A stretch of 64,000 bases of DNA, taken from positions 2,232,001 to 2,296,000 of the forward strand of contig NZ_CP007035.1 of assembly GCF_000243115.2 (NCBI RefSeq). Reading direction: 5' to 3'. The notes below the pieces were generated by a model that was not told the DNA's origin, did not search any database, and worked only from the letters and a program-made list of their open reading frames with translations. Made by a program: the position numbers and the translations under genes. This stretch comes from Niabella soli DSM 19437 (lineage in GTDB: Bacteria > Bacteroidota > Bacteroidia > Chitinophagales > Chitinophagaceae). Below are positions 49,829 to 59,469 of this stretch, piece after piece; within the stretch, counting starts at the first letter, position 1; each line of letters starts with the position of its first letter.

Positions 49829-52800
49829 CTAACGCAGGACCGGGCGTATCCAGTAACTGTATTGGTAGGTGCCCGGGGTGATCCAGTATTTTTTTAATGG
49901 CATAGAGCCCCAGCTATCCATTCCCTGCACACCCATCTGTCGTAAATCAACGTGCATATAGATCTTATCCGCTTTTTCCAGTTCACCGGAATGAAACTGT
50001 TTTTTAACCGGTGCCGGATCCAGTTGCTCCACACTGTAAGGCAGGGCTGCAACAGACAGCAGGCTGTCAGCCATTTCAAAGCGCAGACCAACGCCTTTGT
50101 TATTGGTCAGACTGATCCACCGCACGTCCGTCTTATTACCGCTTTCCTGCGGGCGGGCATAAGGAAAATACTGCTCCTCAATAGTCTGGCTGTACCGGCC
50201 CACATTACTCGCAGTATGCCGGTCCCAGTAGTTCTCCCAGGGACCGCGGCCATACCATTGGATCTTTGAGAACTCCTTATCTAACTCCATGTCATTCCCA
50301 ACGCGCATCAACGACCGGTAATTACCCGCAGCTAGAGTATAATTATTTTTCACCCGGATGGCGCCGTCGCCATATACGGTAAATTCCTGTTCTGTTTTAG
50401 CAGTGCCGTTTAACAGCGCGGTGGTAAAAGAAACCTTGTATTCATAGGCATTCACCCGCTCCGTTTTTGCCTGCACAGCAGTAGCTGTTTCATAAACGTT
50501 TCTCCAATTCCTTAAAGACTGGTTCAGCCGGGCGCCGATATCATTATCCGTTGGTGCGCGATAGAAACCAGGCTGCGGGCCTTTGGCAATAATGGTGGTG
50601 CCTTTTAACTCGTAGCTGGTAAGCAGGCCCTTGTTCAGATCAAAGGCAACAGCAAAGCCGCTACCCTTTAAAACAAGCGTATTACCGGTTTTTGCTTCGG
50701 CAACCGCAGTCTTTACTTCAGGATGCGCATAGACAGCACGAGTTCCGGTCCAGGCAAATTGTTCTTCTGCTATTGTGTAATCTTTTTCCAGAAAGGGCTC
50801 TTTATTTTTCAGCCGGTAATAAACCGCCAGGAAATATTCCTTTCCGGCCTTGGGTTTGTATTTTACAGGAAGTTCCAGCTCCGCTGCGGCCTGCGGTTCA
50901 ATATTCAGACTGGGCTGTGTTCCTTTTGCAACAACGGTTCCATCTTCCGTAAGCTCCCAATCCAGTTTTACACCGGAAAGATTTTTGAAGAAATAACCAT
51001 TTGCTACCTCAACAACATTATTGCCTTTATAGTTTGTTTTTATATGTTGATACACTTTCTTTACTTCAACGGCCATGGGGGTTAGCTGGCGATAAGCGGT
51101 TACCACGCCTTTCACACAAAAATCATTATCGCTGAAGTTTTCATCCACCGGTCCGCTCAAAGGGAAATCGCCTCCATAAGCCAGGATGCGTTTGCCGTTT
51201 TTAACCGTATCAATTCCCTGGTCGATCCATTCCCATATATAGCCGCCCTGCGCGCCTTCGGTATGTTCAATAGCGTCCCAGTATTCTTTAAAATTGCCCA
51301 GGCTATTGCCCATAATATGAGCATATTCGCTCATAATAAGCGGCCGGCGTTCTTTCGATTTTCCCCAGCCAGCTACCCAGTCGGGGGAAGGGTATTGCGG
51401 ACAGATAACATCGGTATTATAATCACGCTCTGCGCGTTCATACTGCACCGGGCGGATATCATTTTTCTTCAGCCAGTCGTACCCCTCATACATATTGATC
51501 CCATTGCCCGCTTCATTGCCCAGCGACCAGGTAATAATGGAAGGGTGATTTTTATCCCGCTCATACATGCGCTGTATCCGTTCCAGGTGCGGAATGCGCC
51601 ATTGAGGATCGTTGGCAAAAGTATATTCGAGGTCGTAGTATCTTCCGTGCGATTCAATATTGGCCTCATCAATCACGTACAGTCCGTATTCATCGCAAAG
51701 CTCCAGCCAGTAAGGATCCGGCGGATAATGGGAATGGCGCACCGCGTTTATATTCAGCTTTTTCATCATTTCCATATCCTTCAGCATATCTGCTTTTGTA
51801 AGGGTATGACCGGTGCGGGCATTATGTTCGTGCCGATTGACCCCTTTAAAGAAAACACGTTTCCCGTTTACCAAAAAATCGCGTCCTTTTATTTCAATGC
51901 TGCGGAAACCCACACGGGCCGGAACCACTTCCAGCACTTCGCCTTTATTGTTTTTAAGCGTAATGTATAGGGTGTATAGATGGGGCGTTTCGGCAGACCA
52001 GGCTTTTATGTCCGGAATATGCTTCTTCAACGAAACTGAAGTCTTATACCGGCCTAATACAGAAAAGGCGGGCAGCGTTTCTTTAAACACTTGTTTTCCC
52101 TCCTGATCGATCAGTTCCAGTTCTGCTGTTGCGGTGTCCGCTTTGGAATGCAGGGTATGCTTATCTGTTTTATAACTGGTTACCGTTCCGTCAAATTCAA
52201 AAACTCCGTCCTTATAATTATTATTTAATGTGGAAGTGATCTTAAAATCGCGCAGATCCAGCAACGGCGTGGCATACAGGTATACTTCCCGTTCTATGCC
52301 TGACATACGCCACATATCCTGGCATTCCAGATAACTGCCGTCGCTCCAGCGATACACCTGCAAAGCGATCAGGTTTTCACCGGGCTTCACGTATTTTGTA
52401 ATATCGAACTCCGCCGCCATTTTGCTGTCTTCGCTATAGCCCACTTTTTGTCCGTTCACCCAGATAAAGAACGCCGACTTCACAGCGCCCAAATGAATGA
52501 AGATCTGCCGGCCGTCCCAGTTGGCAGGAAGTTGCACTTTTTTCCGGTAAGATCCCACGGGATTATTATCATCAGGAATATCAAAAGGAGGATTCATTTT
52601 GCTCCCCGTTTTTGCACGTCCCGCAAATTCATAGGGCTGGTTTACATAAATGGGCAACCCATACCCGTTTACTTCCCAGTTAGCAGGTACTGGAAAATTT
52701 ACCCACTTGCTGTCATTAAAATCGGTCTTGTAAAAATCCCGCGGGCGGTTGTTGGGATTCTGCACCCAGTTGAAACGCCAGTTGCCATTCAGCGAAATAA

Positions 52801-52987
52801 ACCAGGCCGATTGTTCTTTTTTTCTTGTTGTAGCAAGTTGCCTTGATTCAAAAGCAAAAGCATTTGCCCGCATCGGCATCCGGTTCCATCCAACCACTTC
52901 AGGGGTTTGCAATTCAGTTGGGAGGGTTTGTGCCGATGCCATTCCGGCTATACCCGCCAACGCAATCAACGATAGTATCTTTTTCAT
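49829..52987 (-). CDS. Glycoside hydrolase family 2, beta-galactosidase-like
   Basis: The 1052-residue secreted enzyme has a signal peptide (ending GMASAQ), sugar-binding and Ig-like domains, then a (beta/alpha)8 domain. Signatures are KGVNRHEHNARTGHTLT, NAVRHSHYPPDPYWLELCDE, ITWSLGNEAGNG (general acid Glu) and LIMSEYAHIMGNS (nucleophile Glu). A C-terminal Bgal small-chain domain follows, as in LacZ. Length and both catalytic Glu residues fit beta-galactosidase. It shares a strand with the GH109-like gene but is separated by about 270 bases containing a promoter, so they may be independently controlled. Confidence 0.93.
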   Translation of the reverse strand: MKKILSLIALAGIAGMASAQTLPTELQTPEVVGWNRMPMRANAFAFESRQLATTRKKEQSAWFISLNGNWRFNWVQNPNNRPRDFYKTDFNDSKWVNFPVPANWEVNGYGLPIYVNQPYEFAGRAKTGSKMNPPFDIPDDNNPVGSYRKKVQLPANWDGRQIFIHLGAVKSAFFIWVNGQKVGYSEDSKMAAEFDITKYVKPGENLIALQVYRWSDGSYLECQDMWRMSGIEREVYLYATPLLDLRDFKITSTLNNNYKDGVFEFDGTVTSYKTDKHTLHSKADTATAELELIDQEGKQVFKETLPAFSVLGRYKTSVSLKKHIPDIKAWSAETPHLYTLYITLKNNKGEVLEVVPARVGFRSIEIKGRDFLVNGKRVFFKGVNRHEHNARTGHTLTKADMLKDMEMMKKLNINAVRHSHYPPDPYWLELCDEYGLYVIDEANIESHGRYYDLEYTFANDPQWRIPHLERIQRMYERDKNHPSIITWSLGNEAGNGINMYEGYDWLKKNDIRPVQYERAERDYNTDVICPQYPSPDWVAGWGKSKERRPLIMSEYAHIMGNSLGNFKEYWDAIEHTEGAQGGYIWEWIDQGIDTVKNGKRILAYGGDFPLSGPVDENFSDNDFCVKGVVTAYRQLTPMAVEVKKVYQHIKTNYKGNNVVEVANGYFFKNLSGVKLDWELTEDGTVVAKGTQPSLNIEPQAAAELELPVKYKPKAGKEYFLAVYYRLKNKEPFLEKDYTIAEEQFAWTGTRAVYAHPEVKTAVAEAKTGNTLVLKGSGFAVAFDLNKGLLTSYELKGTTIIAKGPQPGFYRAPTDNDIGARLNQSLRNWRNVYETATAVQAKTERVNAYEYKVSFTTALLNGTAKTEQEFTVYGDGAIRVKNNYTLAAGNYRSLMRVGNDMELDKEFSKIQWYGRGPWENYWDRHTASNVGRYSQTIEEQYFPYARPQESGNKTDVRWISLTNNKGVGLRFEMADSLLSVAALPYSVEQLDPAPVKKQFHSGELEKADKIYMHVDLRQMGVQGMDSWGSMPLKKYWITPGTYQYSYWIRPVLR

Positions 52988-53203
52988 AATAACTTCAGGT
53001 AATGGTAATCTGAAGCCGCTAATTTAAAAGATTTTATGGCTTAGCGAACAGTTTATATGCCATCCGGCAAAATTGAAAAAGACGAAGCCGCTGGAACCAA
53101 TACGCTGTATCCCGGCACAGACAAGCCTTACAGAGACATCATCCGGTAAAAAAGAATTAAGTGCAATCGGTTGAACAAGTGTCCCGGGAGAAAAAGCAAT
53201 CTA

Positions 53204-53722
53204 TCACACGGGCCCAGCCGCCGGGTTTGAGAGGCGACGTCTCATTCGTAAAATAAGTTCCGCAAGCATCAGCAAAGTGCCCGTCATAACGGAAACATCC
53301 GCCATATTAAAGATACCGGTCTGGAACAGGTGAAAATCCATATGTACAAAATCAGTCACCCTCCCATACAACACACGGTCGTATAAATTTCCGGTGCCGC
53401 CGCCAATAATAAAGCCCAATGCAATGATCGTTAACAGGGAAAGCGTTTGCTTTCGCAACATATGCACGGCCACGGCAAAAATGGTAGCAACCGGCAGTAT
53501 AATAAGCAGGATGAGTTTCAATACGTAGGGCCATGTTTGCCCCAGGCTCAGGAAGGCCCCGGTGTTTTCCACACGGGTAAGGGTTATAAAATGCCCTGCA
53601 ACCGGTACCTGCTCCAGGTAGGAGATCTTTTCCCTGACAACCGATTTTGACAACTGATCGCAGGACAGGTTCCCTGCAACTATGAGCAATAAAATCAGCA
53701 GGCGCACTATTTTATTTTTCAT
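53204..53722 (-). CDS. lspA: Lipoprotein signal peptidase (signal peptidase II)
   Basis: This is a 172-residue protein with four membrane helices. The catalytic Asp pair is visible: GGGTGNLYDRVLYGRVTDFV (Asp at about 121) and FNMADVSVMTG (Asp at about 143). It cleaves prolipoproteins at the lipobox Cys after lipidation. It has its own -7 box (TACGTTTG) upstream. Its position inside the carbohydrate region has no clear functional meaning. Confidence 0.93.
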   Translation of the reverse strand: MKNKIVRLLILLLIVAGNLSCDQLSKSVVREKISYLEQVPVAGHFITLTRVENTGAFLSLGQTWPYVLKLILLIILPVATIFAVAVHMLRKQTLSLLTIIALGFIIGGGTGNLYDRVLYGRVTDFVHMDFHLFQTGIFNMADVSVMTGTLLMLAELILRMRRRLSNPAAGPV

Positions 53723-53746
53723 GATTTAAGCTTTAAAAGATCAGGA

Positions 53747-53754
53747 CAAACGTA
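53747..53754 (-). promoter_or_regulatory. -7 box (TACGTTTG) of lspA
   Basis: An exact TAnnTTTG match 25 bases before the start codon on the minus strand; the -33 element is poor. Confidence 0.45.
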
Positions 53755-53894
53755 TTTAAATGCTAAAATAAATCATTTTACTATCGTATAACGATCTGTT
53801 TCGGTGTTTCTGAGTTTCCCTGACTGGTTCTCATTACTGAAGCAGTGAGAAAATTTTACAATAACGTAAATGCCAATCAATAAACTGCCTGAGC

Positions 53895-53908
53895 GCGCCG
53901 TGAGGCGC
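53895..53908. repeat. Palindrome gcgcc-gtga-ggcgc near the transposase
   Basis: A short GC-rich hairpin upstream of the broken transposase. It is separate from the cggctcc palindromes below and may be part of the same element's left end. Confidence 0.45.
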
Positions 53909-53943
53909 CGCGTGTTTATAGGAAAAGTGTTATTTTAAGATAT

Positions 53944-53960
53944 CGGCTCCTCTGGAGCCG
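53944..53960. repeat. REP palindrome cggctcc-tct-ggagccg, 16 bases before the transposase
   Basis: A 7-bp stem with a 3-base loop. The same core, ggctcc-gat-ggagcc, occurs on the other side of the transposase at 54438, and gcgctcc...ggagcgc at 54485. This layout is typical of REP-associated tyrosine transposases. Confidence 0.75.
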
Positions 53961-53976
53961 CGTAAATTTTGCAGAT

Positions 53977-54431
53977 ATGGCTAACACCTTTTCCCAGATC
54001 TATCTTCAATTTGTATTCGCAGTACAGGGCAGATGCAATCTGATCGTCCCGCAGCATAAAGAAGAGCTACATAAATATATGACGGCGCTAGCGCAAGCCC
54101 GGAAAGCGAAAATGCTCGCTGTTCATTGTATGCCAGATCATATTCATTTGTTTGTTGGATTTAAGCCTTTTGTTTTAATATCCGATTTTGTAAAGGAAAT
54201 TAAAGTACAAAGCAACGAATTTATCCGGGCTAAGAAATGGATACCTAGCGCCTTTAACTGGCAAGAAGGGTATTCTCCTACGGACACTCTCAGATTGACA
54301 TTGTTTGCAAATACGTGCTGAATCAGGAACAGCATCATCAACGAAAAACTTCCAGAGAAGAGTATCTTGAGTTTTTAGATAAGTTTGCTATTCCATTTGA
54401 GGAACGCTATCTGTTTAACTGGAATGAATAA
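53977..54431 (+). pseudogene. REP-associated tyrosine transposase (IS200-like), frameshifted
   Basis: The first part (53977-54321) has the Y1-transposase HUH-type start, including VFAVQGRCNLIVPQHKEELH and HCMPDHIHLFVGF. After WQEGY the frame changes. In the next frame YGHSQIDIVCKYVLNQEQHH, then TSREEYLEFLDKFAIPFEER, continue the protein, with a stop at 54431. The break fits deletion of about seven bases at a short repeat (GGGTAT). The catalytic Tyr is probably in the second part. The gene is bracketed by REP palindromes, which it may once have moved or trimmed. Confidence 0.85.
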
Positions 54432-54437
54432 ATACGT

Positions 54438-54452
54438 GGCTCCGATGGAGCC
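54438..54452. repeat. REP palindrome ggctcc-gat-ggagcc after the transposase
   Basis: A 6-bp stem with a 3-base loop, the counterpart of the palindrome at 53944. It begins six bases after the stop codon of the broken transposase. Confidence 0.75.
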
Positions 54453-54484
54453 CATTGCACATGCAAAATTGTGCTATAAACACT

Positions 54485-54502
54485 GCGCTCCTGACGGAGC
54501 GC
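54485..54502. repeat. REP palindrome gcgctcc-tgac-ggagcgc
   Basis: A 7-bp stem with a 4-base loop, the third palindrome with the ctcc/ggag core. It marks a likely outer end of the repeat unit. Confidence 0.65.
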
Positions 54503-54605
54503 GGAATCTGCGTTAAAACTATTGGCGCTACTCCGACTTATCGAAGACTATTAAATTCATTAACAAAAAACGAAAGGCAATCAACCCTTTTGCTTAAAGC
54601 CCCTC

Positions 54606-55553
54606 CTATTTGGCCAGCAACGCGTCCTTTGCATACAAAAAGCATTTCTTCACTTCCTGCACCGCGTCCGAACCGGCAGGTATATTATATTCCAGTTCAA
54701 TGGTAGCCGGTATAGCATATTTTTTTGCTTTCAAAAGATCCAGTATCTCTTTTATCGGCGTATCCCCTTGCCCCCAGGGCAGGTTGGCCCCGCCATTCGC
54801 TTTTGTTTTCCGGTCTTTCATATGCATGGAGGTGATCCGGTTATGCTTAGCCTGTATCAATGCCAGCAAGGTTTCTTTGGTATTGTTACCCCCCGCTGCA
54901 ATATAGTGGCCGCAATCAAGGTTCATAGAATTATAGGGTGATTGGCTCAAAGCCGTATCCCACGCAGTATCCGTGGCCTGTGTATGTGCATGGTACCCTA
55001 CATATACTTTGTGTTTTGCGGCCAATTGACCCAATCGTCCGGACTGTGCCGGATCTTTTGGCAGCTCAACAGTCACGGACTTAGCTCCCAAGGTTTTGGC
55101 CACGCGCAGCGCATATTCTATTTCTGCATCGGTATTATTGGAACCGAGTGCATTCGGTTTAAACGCGTAAATCTTCACCCCCGCTTTATCAAATAGCTTT
55201 TTTACTGCGGCAAATTTCGTCATGGGCACTGTAGCGCGCCATTCCGCAATTTTTGATTTATCGGAAGGAATACCCGCAAAAGCTTCTACCGGCTCACCCA
55301 TAAGTTCGGTAGCACTAATGCCGCTGTTGACAATATATTGCAATACCTGTTCCAACGATTGCGGCATACTGCGATAAGAGTAAGTGATCACTCCTATTTG
55401 CACACCGGCAATTCTGGAGTTGGGTTTATCAAAAAAGAAGGATTCACGGGCCAGTAAAGACCCACCCATCAGCAATCCGGCTGATGCCAAAGAACTTTTA
55501 AGCAGAAAAGAACGCCGGGATAGATTATTTGAACTTTTTTCTGGAAGCATCAT
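54606..55553 (-). CDS. Sugar phosphate isomerase/epimerase-like TIM barrel, Tat-exported
   Basis: The 315-residue protein has a twin-arginine signal (LSRRSFLLKSS, about 10-22) followed by a helical signal core. The mature part is an AP-endonuclease-2/xylose-isomerase-type barrel: GVQIGVITYSYRSMPQSLEQ, VTVELPKDPAQSGRLGQLAA and YVGYHAHTQATDTAWDTALS, then DCGHYIAAGGNN and RITSMHMKDRK with likely metal ligands. It probably processes sugars released in the periplasm. It shares a strand with the GH92 gene just upstream, 172 bases away. Confidence 0.85.
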   Translation of the reverse strand: MMLPEKSSNNLSRRSFLLKSSLASAGLLMGGSLLARESFFFDKPNSRIAGVQIGVITYSYRSMPQSLEQVLQYIVNSGISATELMGEPVEAFAGIPSDKSKIAEWRATVPMTKFAAVKKLFDKAGVKIYAFKPNALGSNNTDAEIEYALRVAKTLGAKSVTVELPKDPAQSGRLGQLAAKHKVYVGYHAHTQATDTAWDTALSQSPYNSMNLDCGHYIAAGGNNTKETLLALIQAKHNRITSMHMKDRKTKANGGANLPWGQGDTPIKEILDLLKAKKYAIPATIELEYNIPAGSDAVQEVKKCFLYAKDALLAK

Positions 55554-55725
55554 GAAGTTTTTAGTCCGTTAAGTTAATGATAATAGTTGAAACGTTTTAG
55601 CAGAATATTTTGGACGGTCATAAGCAGAGAGGTTTCTCGCGTTCTCGCCCCTTGCGTCTTTGCGTGAAACCCTGGGTAGATTTTAAATCCTTCTATGATA
55701 ATCCGTGCAATCTGTGAGCAAATAT

Positions 55726-58008
55726 TTATTTCTCATCCCGGCTCATGGAATAAGGAACATCCGCGTCGCCGGTACCGCGGGTCTTGTTGGGTTGTGCGCC
55801 CATTACATAATTGATCACCGTGCCCTTTTGCAGCCCGCTATGGCTCAACCAGTTTTTCGTATACGGCTGCCCATTGACTGTTGCAGATTGAATATACCGG
55901 TTGGCATCGCTATTCGCAGGGGCAGTGATCACTACTTTCTTACCGTTCTCTAACCAGATCGTCGCTTTTTTAAATAACGGCGCACCTATTACATACTGAT
56001 CCACCGCGGGCGTTACAGAATAAAAACCCAGGGCGGAAAACACATACCAGGCACTGGTTTGCCCGTTATCTTCATCGCCGCAATACCCATCCGGCGTAGC
56101 CCGGTACATCCGATTCATGGTTTCTCGCACCCAATATTGAGCCTTCCAGGGCGCCCCCGCATAGTTGTACAGATAGATCATATGCTGAATCGGCTGGTTG
56201 CCGTGGGCGTATTGCCCCATGTTAGCGATCTGCATCTCCCGGATCTCATGGATCACCCCGTGATAATAGCTATCATCAAAAACCGGTGGCATTGCAAACA
56301 CGCTGTCCAGTTGCTGCACAAATGTTTTTTTGCCCCCCATCAGATCAATCAGCCCCTGCACGTCATGAAAAACCGACCAGGAGTAATGCCAACTGTTTCC
56401 CTCGGTGAAAGCATCGCCCCATTTAAAGGGATTAAAGGGACTTTGAAAGCTACCATCCTTATTTTTCCCGCGCATTAAATTATGCCCGGGATCAAACAGA
56501 TTTTTATAATTATGCGCATGTTTAAAATACTGCTCCAGTTCTGCTTTCGGGCGCCCCAACGCTTTCCCTAACTGGTAAATGGTGAAATCATCATAGGCAT
56601 ATTCCAGGGTGCGCGCAGCATTTTCATTAATACCCACATCATAGGGTACATAGCCCAGACTATTATAAAATGCAACGCCCCGGCGGCCGGTGGCCCTGGG
56701 CCCCTCATTATTGGCCCCATGCAACAAGGCTTCGTACAGTGTATTAATATTGTAGCCCCGCACCCCTTTGATGTACGCATCTGCTACTATCGAAGCGGAA
56801 TTATTCCCCACCATCACTGCTGCATAACCCGGGCTGCTCCATTCCGGCAACCACCCGCCTTCCTTATAATCATTGATCAGCCCCTCCTGCATTTCTTTAT
56901 TAATGGACGGATATACCAGGTTCAGAAATGGATACAAGGCACGGAACGTGTCCCAGAAGCCGGTTCCCGCAAACATATAGCCTGGCAGTGTTTTTCCTGT
57001 ATAAGGACTGTAATGTACCGGTTTACCCGAAGCATCCAGCTCATATAATTTATTGGGGAAAAACAGCATACGGTAGAGCGCTGAATAGAACGTACGCGTC
57101 TGGTCGATCGTCCCCCCCTCAACTGTTACTTTACCCAAGCGTTCGTTCCATAGCTTTTTTGCTTTCACCATTGTCTGATCAAACCCGTCCTTCGCCAGTT
57201 CTCTTTTAAGATTCAATTCAGCCTGTTCAAAACTGATAAAAGAAGTAGCCATGCGCATATGCACTTTTTCTCCTTTAGCCGTCTTAAAACCAACAATAGC
57301 GCCGCTATGATCGGAAGTGATTTCCAATTCAGATGCATTTAGTTTTGCTCCTTCCCAGGTATGCGCGTTCGTAAAAGGTTTGTCAAAATAAATAACAAAG
57401 AAATTTTTAAATTCCGGCAATGGGTTTATCGCATGTTTGGTAGAATACCCGATAATCTTTCTTTCGCGGGGAATGATTTTTATATACGACCCCTTATCAA
57501 AGGCATCGATAACTACAAAGGCGCTGTCTGTCTTCGGGAACGTAAACCGGAACTGTGCTGCGCGTTCTGTCGGCGTCAGCTCTGCTGTAACATTATGGTC
57601 TGCCAGGTATACACTATAATAATACGGCTTTGCAATCTCCGCCTTATGTGAAAACCAACTGGCGCGGGCATCCTGGTCAAAAACCATTTTGCCGGTTACA
57701 GGCATAATGGATACCTGGCCGTAATCATTCATCCAGGGGGAAGGCTGATGGGTTTGTTTAATGCCCCGGATCTTATCTGCGTCATAGGTGTACATCCAGC
57801 CGTCACCCATTTTGCCGGTTTGCGCGCTCCATAAATTCATGCCCCAGGGAACTCCTACTGCCGGGTAGGTGTTCCCGGTAGACAAACTGGGTTTCGATTG
57901 AGTGCCCATTAACGGGTTTACCAGCTCCACCGGGTCGTTGGACTGGCTGTAAACAAGGGTTGTTAAAAAAAGACCAAACAAGAGGAGGGCTGTGGCAGTC
58001 GCTTTCAT
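55726..58008 (-). CDS. Glycoside hydrolase family 92 alpha-mannosidase
   Basis: The 760-residue secreted protein has a signal peptide (ending VYSQS) and the GH92 pattern: VELVNPLMGTQSK near the start, FAGTGFWDTFRALYPFL, GYCGDEDNGQTSAWYVFSAL (catalytic Glu/Asp region) and PAVDQYVIGAPLF. GH92 enzymes are calcium-dependent exo-alpha-mannosidases that trim N-glycans or fungal mannan. The catalytic acid GDEDNGQ is intact. Together with GH2, GH109-like and the isomerase this suggests use of host or fungal glycans. No SusCD pair is in the window, so it is not a standard PUL. Confidence 0.93.
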   Translation of the reverse strand: MKATATALLLFGLFLTTLVYSQSNDPVELVNPLMGTQSKPSLSTGNTYPAVGVPWGMNLWSAQTGKMGDGWMYTYDADKIRGIKQTHQPSPWMNDYGQVSIMPVTGKMVFDQDARASWFSHKAEIAKPYYYSVYLADHNVTAELTPTERAAQFRFTFPKTDSAFVVIDAFDKGSYIKIIPRERKIIGYSTKHAINPLPEFKNFFVIYFDKPFTNAHTWEGAKLNASELEITSDHSGAIVGFKTAKGEKVHMRMATSFISFEQAELNLKRELAKDGFDQTMVKAKKLWNERLGKVTVEGGTIDQTRTFYSALYRMLFFPNKLYELDASGKPVHYSPYTGKTLPGYMFAGTGFWDTFRALYPFLNLVYPSINKEMQEGLINDYKEGGWLPEWSSPGYAAVMVGNNSASIVADAYIKGVRGYNINTLYEALLHGANNEGPRATGRRGVAFYNSLGYVPYDVGINENAARTLEYAYDDFTIYQLGKALGRPKAELEQYFKHAHNYKNLFDPGHNLMRGKNKDGSFQSPFNPFKWGDAFTEGNSWHYSWSVFHDVQGLIDLMGGKKTFVQQLDSVFAMPPVFDDSYYHGVIHEIREMQIANMGQYAHGNQPIQHMIYLYNYAGAPWKAQYWVRETMNRMYRATPDGYCGDEDNGQTSAWYVFSALGFYSVTPAVDQYVIGAPLFKKATIWLENGKKVVITAPANSDANRYIQSATVNGQPYTKNWLSHSGLQKGTVINYVMGAQPNKTRGTGDADVPYSMSRDEK

Positions 58009-58185
58009 GATTTATAAACTTTTAGCGAATATAAATCAGTATTTGCAGACCTGCACCTCAATGAATGTTGAATAAGGAATATTAAACTTAGAATGTAAAA
58101 GTAGATTGAGTTTCAGGAATGAGAATTTCTAATCTAATGGGCCCTTTCTCATTTCTTATTCCTTATTTTACATCCGGGACACTCT

Positions 58186-59397
58186 CTACAAATCCACCAT
58201 TACCTGGTTCCTTGTCAGATCGTCTAAAGTATCCCGCTTGCGGATCAACTGCGCGGTTCCTTTGTAAACGATCACTTCGGCGGGGCGAAAACGGGAATTA
58301 AACGTAGAAGCCATCTCATAGCCATAGGCTCCGGCATTGAAAAATACCAGCAGGTCTCCTTCCCTTACTTCCGGCAGCGGCCGATCCCATGCGAACGTGT
58401 CCGTTTCACAAATATTACCCACAACCGAATATTCTTTTATAGCCCCTTCGGGGTTTGTGCTATTCGTTATGCGATGATACGCATCATAGAACATAGGACG
58501 GATGAGGTGGTTAAACCCGCTGTTGATGCTGACAAATGTAGTAGCGGCCGTTTCTTTGATCAGATTCACCGATGTAATTAAATACCCTGATTCGCTTACC
58601 AGGAACTTCCCCGGTTCAAACCATATTTCCAGATTTTTGGCAGGGGCATGGGCATCAAAAGCACCCAGCACTTTTTCAGACAATTCCTGTATATCAATAA
58701 CCGGATCTCCTTCTTTATAGGCTATTTTAAAGCCGCCACCCAGATCAACCGATTTTAATTCCGGAAAATGAGGGATCAAATCAAAAAGCACTTCAATTCC
58801 TTTTACAAAAACAGAAGCATCTTTGATGTCGCTGCCGGTATGAATATGCAAATTCTGTATCTTGATCTCATATTTTTTTACCATTTCAAGAAGCTGATCT
58901 ATCTGCTCCACCGGGATGCCAAACTTACTTTTATCATGCCCGGTTGAGATCTTTAAATTGCCTCCTGCCATAATATTGGGCCGCAACCGTACACCCACCG
59001 GGTATTTACCACCGTATTTTTCTCCCAGTTTCTGCAGATTGTACAGGCTGTCTATATTTACAAATACACCCAGCAACAGGGCATCTTCAATTTCCGTAAA
59101 ATGGATCCCGTTGCTCGTGTACAATACCCGCGAGGGCTCAAAACCCGCCTGGAGAGCCAGTTTTACCTCATTGATGGAGCTGCAATCTACATTAGCACCC
59201 AGCTTCTTTACAAAACGCAATACGCTTAAATTAGTCAATGCCTTTGCGGCATAAAAGATCTTAACCCGCTTTGGGTCAAAAGCCGTTGTTAAGGTTTTGT
59301 ACTGCTCTTCAATCTTGTCTGCGTTATACACGTATACAGGAGTTCCAAAATCTTTCGCGATCTGTACCAGTTCTTCGTTTGTTAATTGTGCGCTCAT
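58186..59397 (-). CDS. lysA: Diaminopimelate decarboxylase
   Basis: The 403-residue PLP enzyme carries the Lys-containing KIFYAAKALTNLSVLR (about 45-60) and LHIHTGSDI (about 185). The alanine-racemase-like barrel continues with LGGGFKIAYKEGD and FEPGKFLV, and NICETDTFAWDR (Cys of the active site) precedes the C-terminal sheet. The enzyme makes lysine from meso-diaminopimelate. A terminator separates it from scpB upstream. Confidence 0.95.
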   Translation of the reverse strand: MSAQLTNEELVQIAKDFGTPVYVYNADKIEEQYKTLTTAFDPKRVKIFYAAKALTNLSVLRFVKKLGANVDCSSINEVKLALQAGFEPSRVLYTSNGIHFTEIEDALLLGVFVNIDSLYNLQKLGEKYGGKYPVGVRLRPNIMAGGNLKISTGHDKSKFGIPVEQIDQLLEMVKKYEIKIQNLHIHTGSDIKDASVFVKGIEVLFDLIPHFPELKSVDLGGGFKIAYKEGDPVIDIQELSEKVLGAFDAHAPAKNLEIWFEPGKFLVSESGYLITSVNLIKETAATTFVSINSGFNHLIRPMFYDAYHRITNSTNPEGAIKEYSVVGNICETDTFAWDRPLPEVREGDLLVFFNAGAYGYEMASTFNSRFRPAEVIVYKGTAQLIRKRDTLDDLTRNQVMVDL

Positions 59398-59413
59398 GTT
59401 CTGTTCATAAAAA

Positions 59414-59438
59414 AAAGCAGTATCCTCAATACCGCTTT
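59414..59438 (-). terminator. Terminator between scpB and lysA
   Basis: AAAGCGGTAT and ATACTGCTTT pair with one G-U wobble around TGAGG, followed by Ts on the minus strand. It ends the scpB transcript just before the lysA start. Confidence 0.75.
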
Positions 59439-59469
59439 ATATAAAAAATACTTTTAAACAAGCAGTTTA

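Noticed and set aside
51263-51970. 235-residue plus-strand frame inside the GH2 gene
   Set aside because: It is antisense to the conserved catalytic region of the beta-galactosidase, so the composition is forced by that gene.
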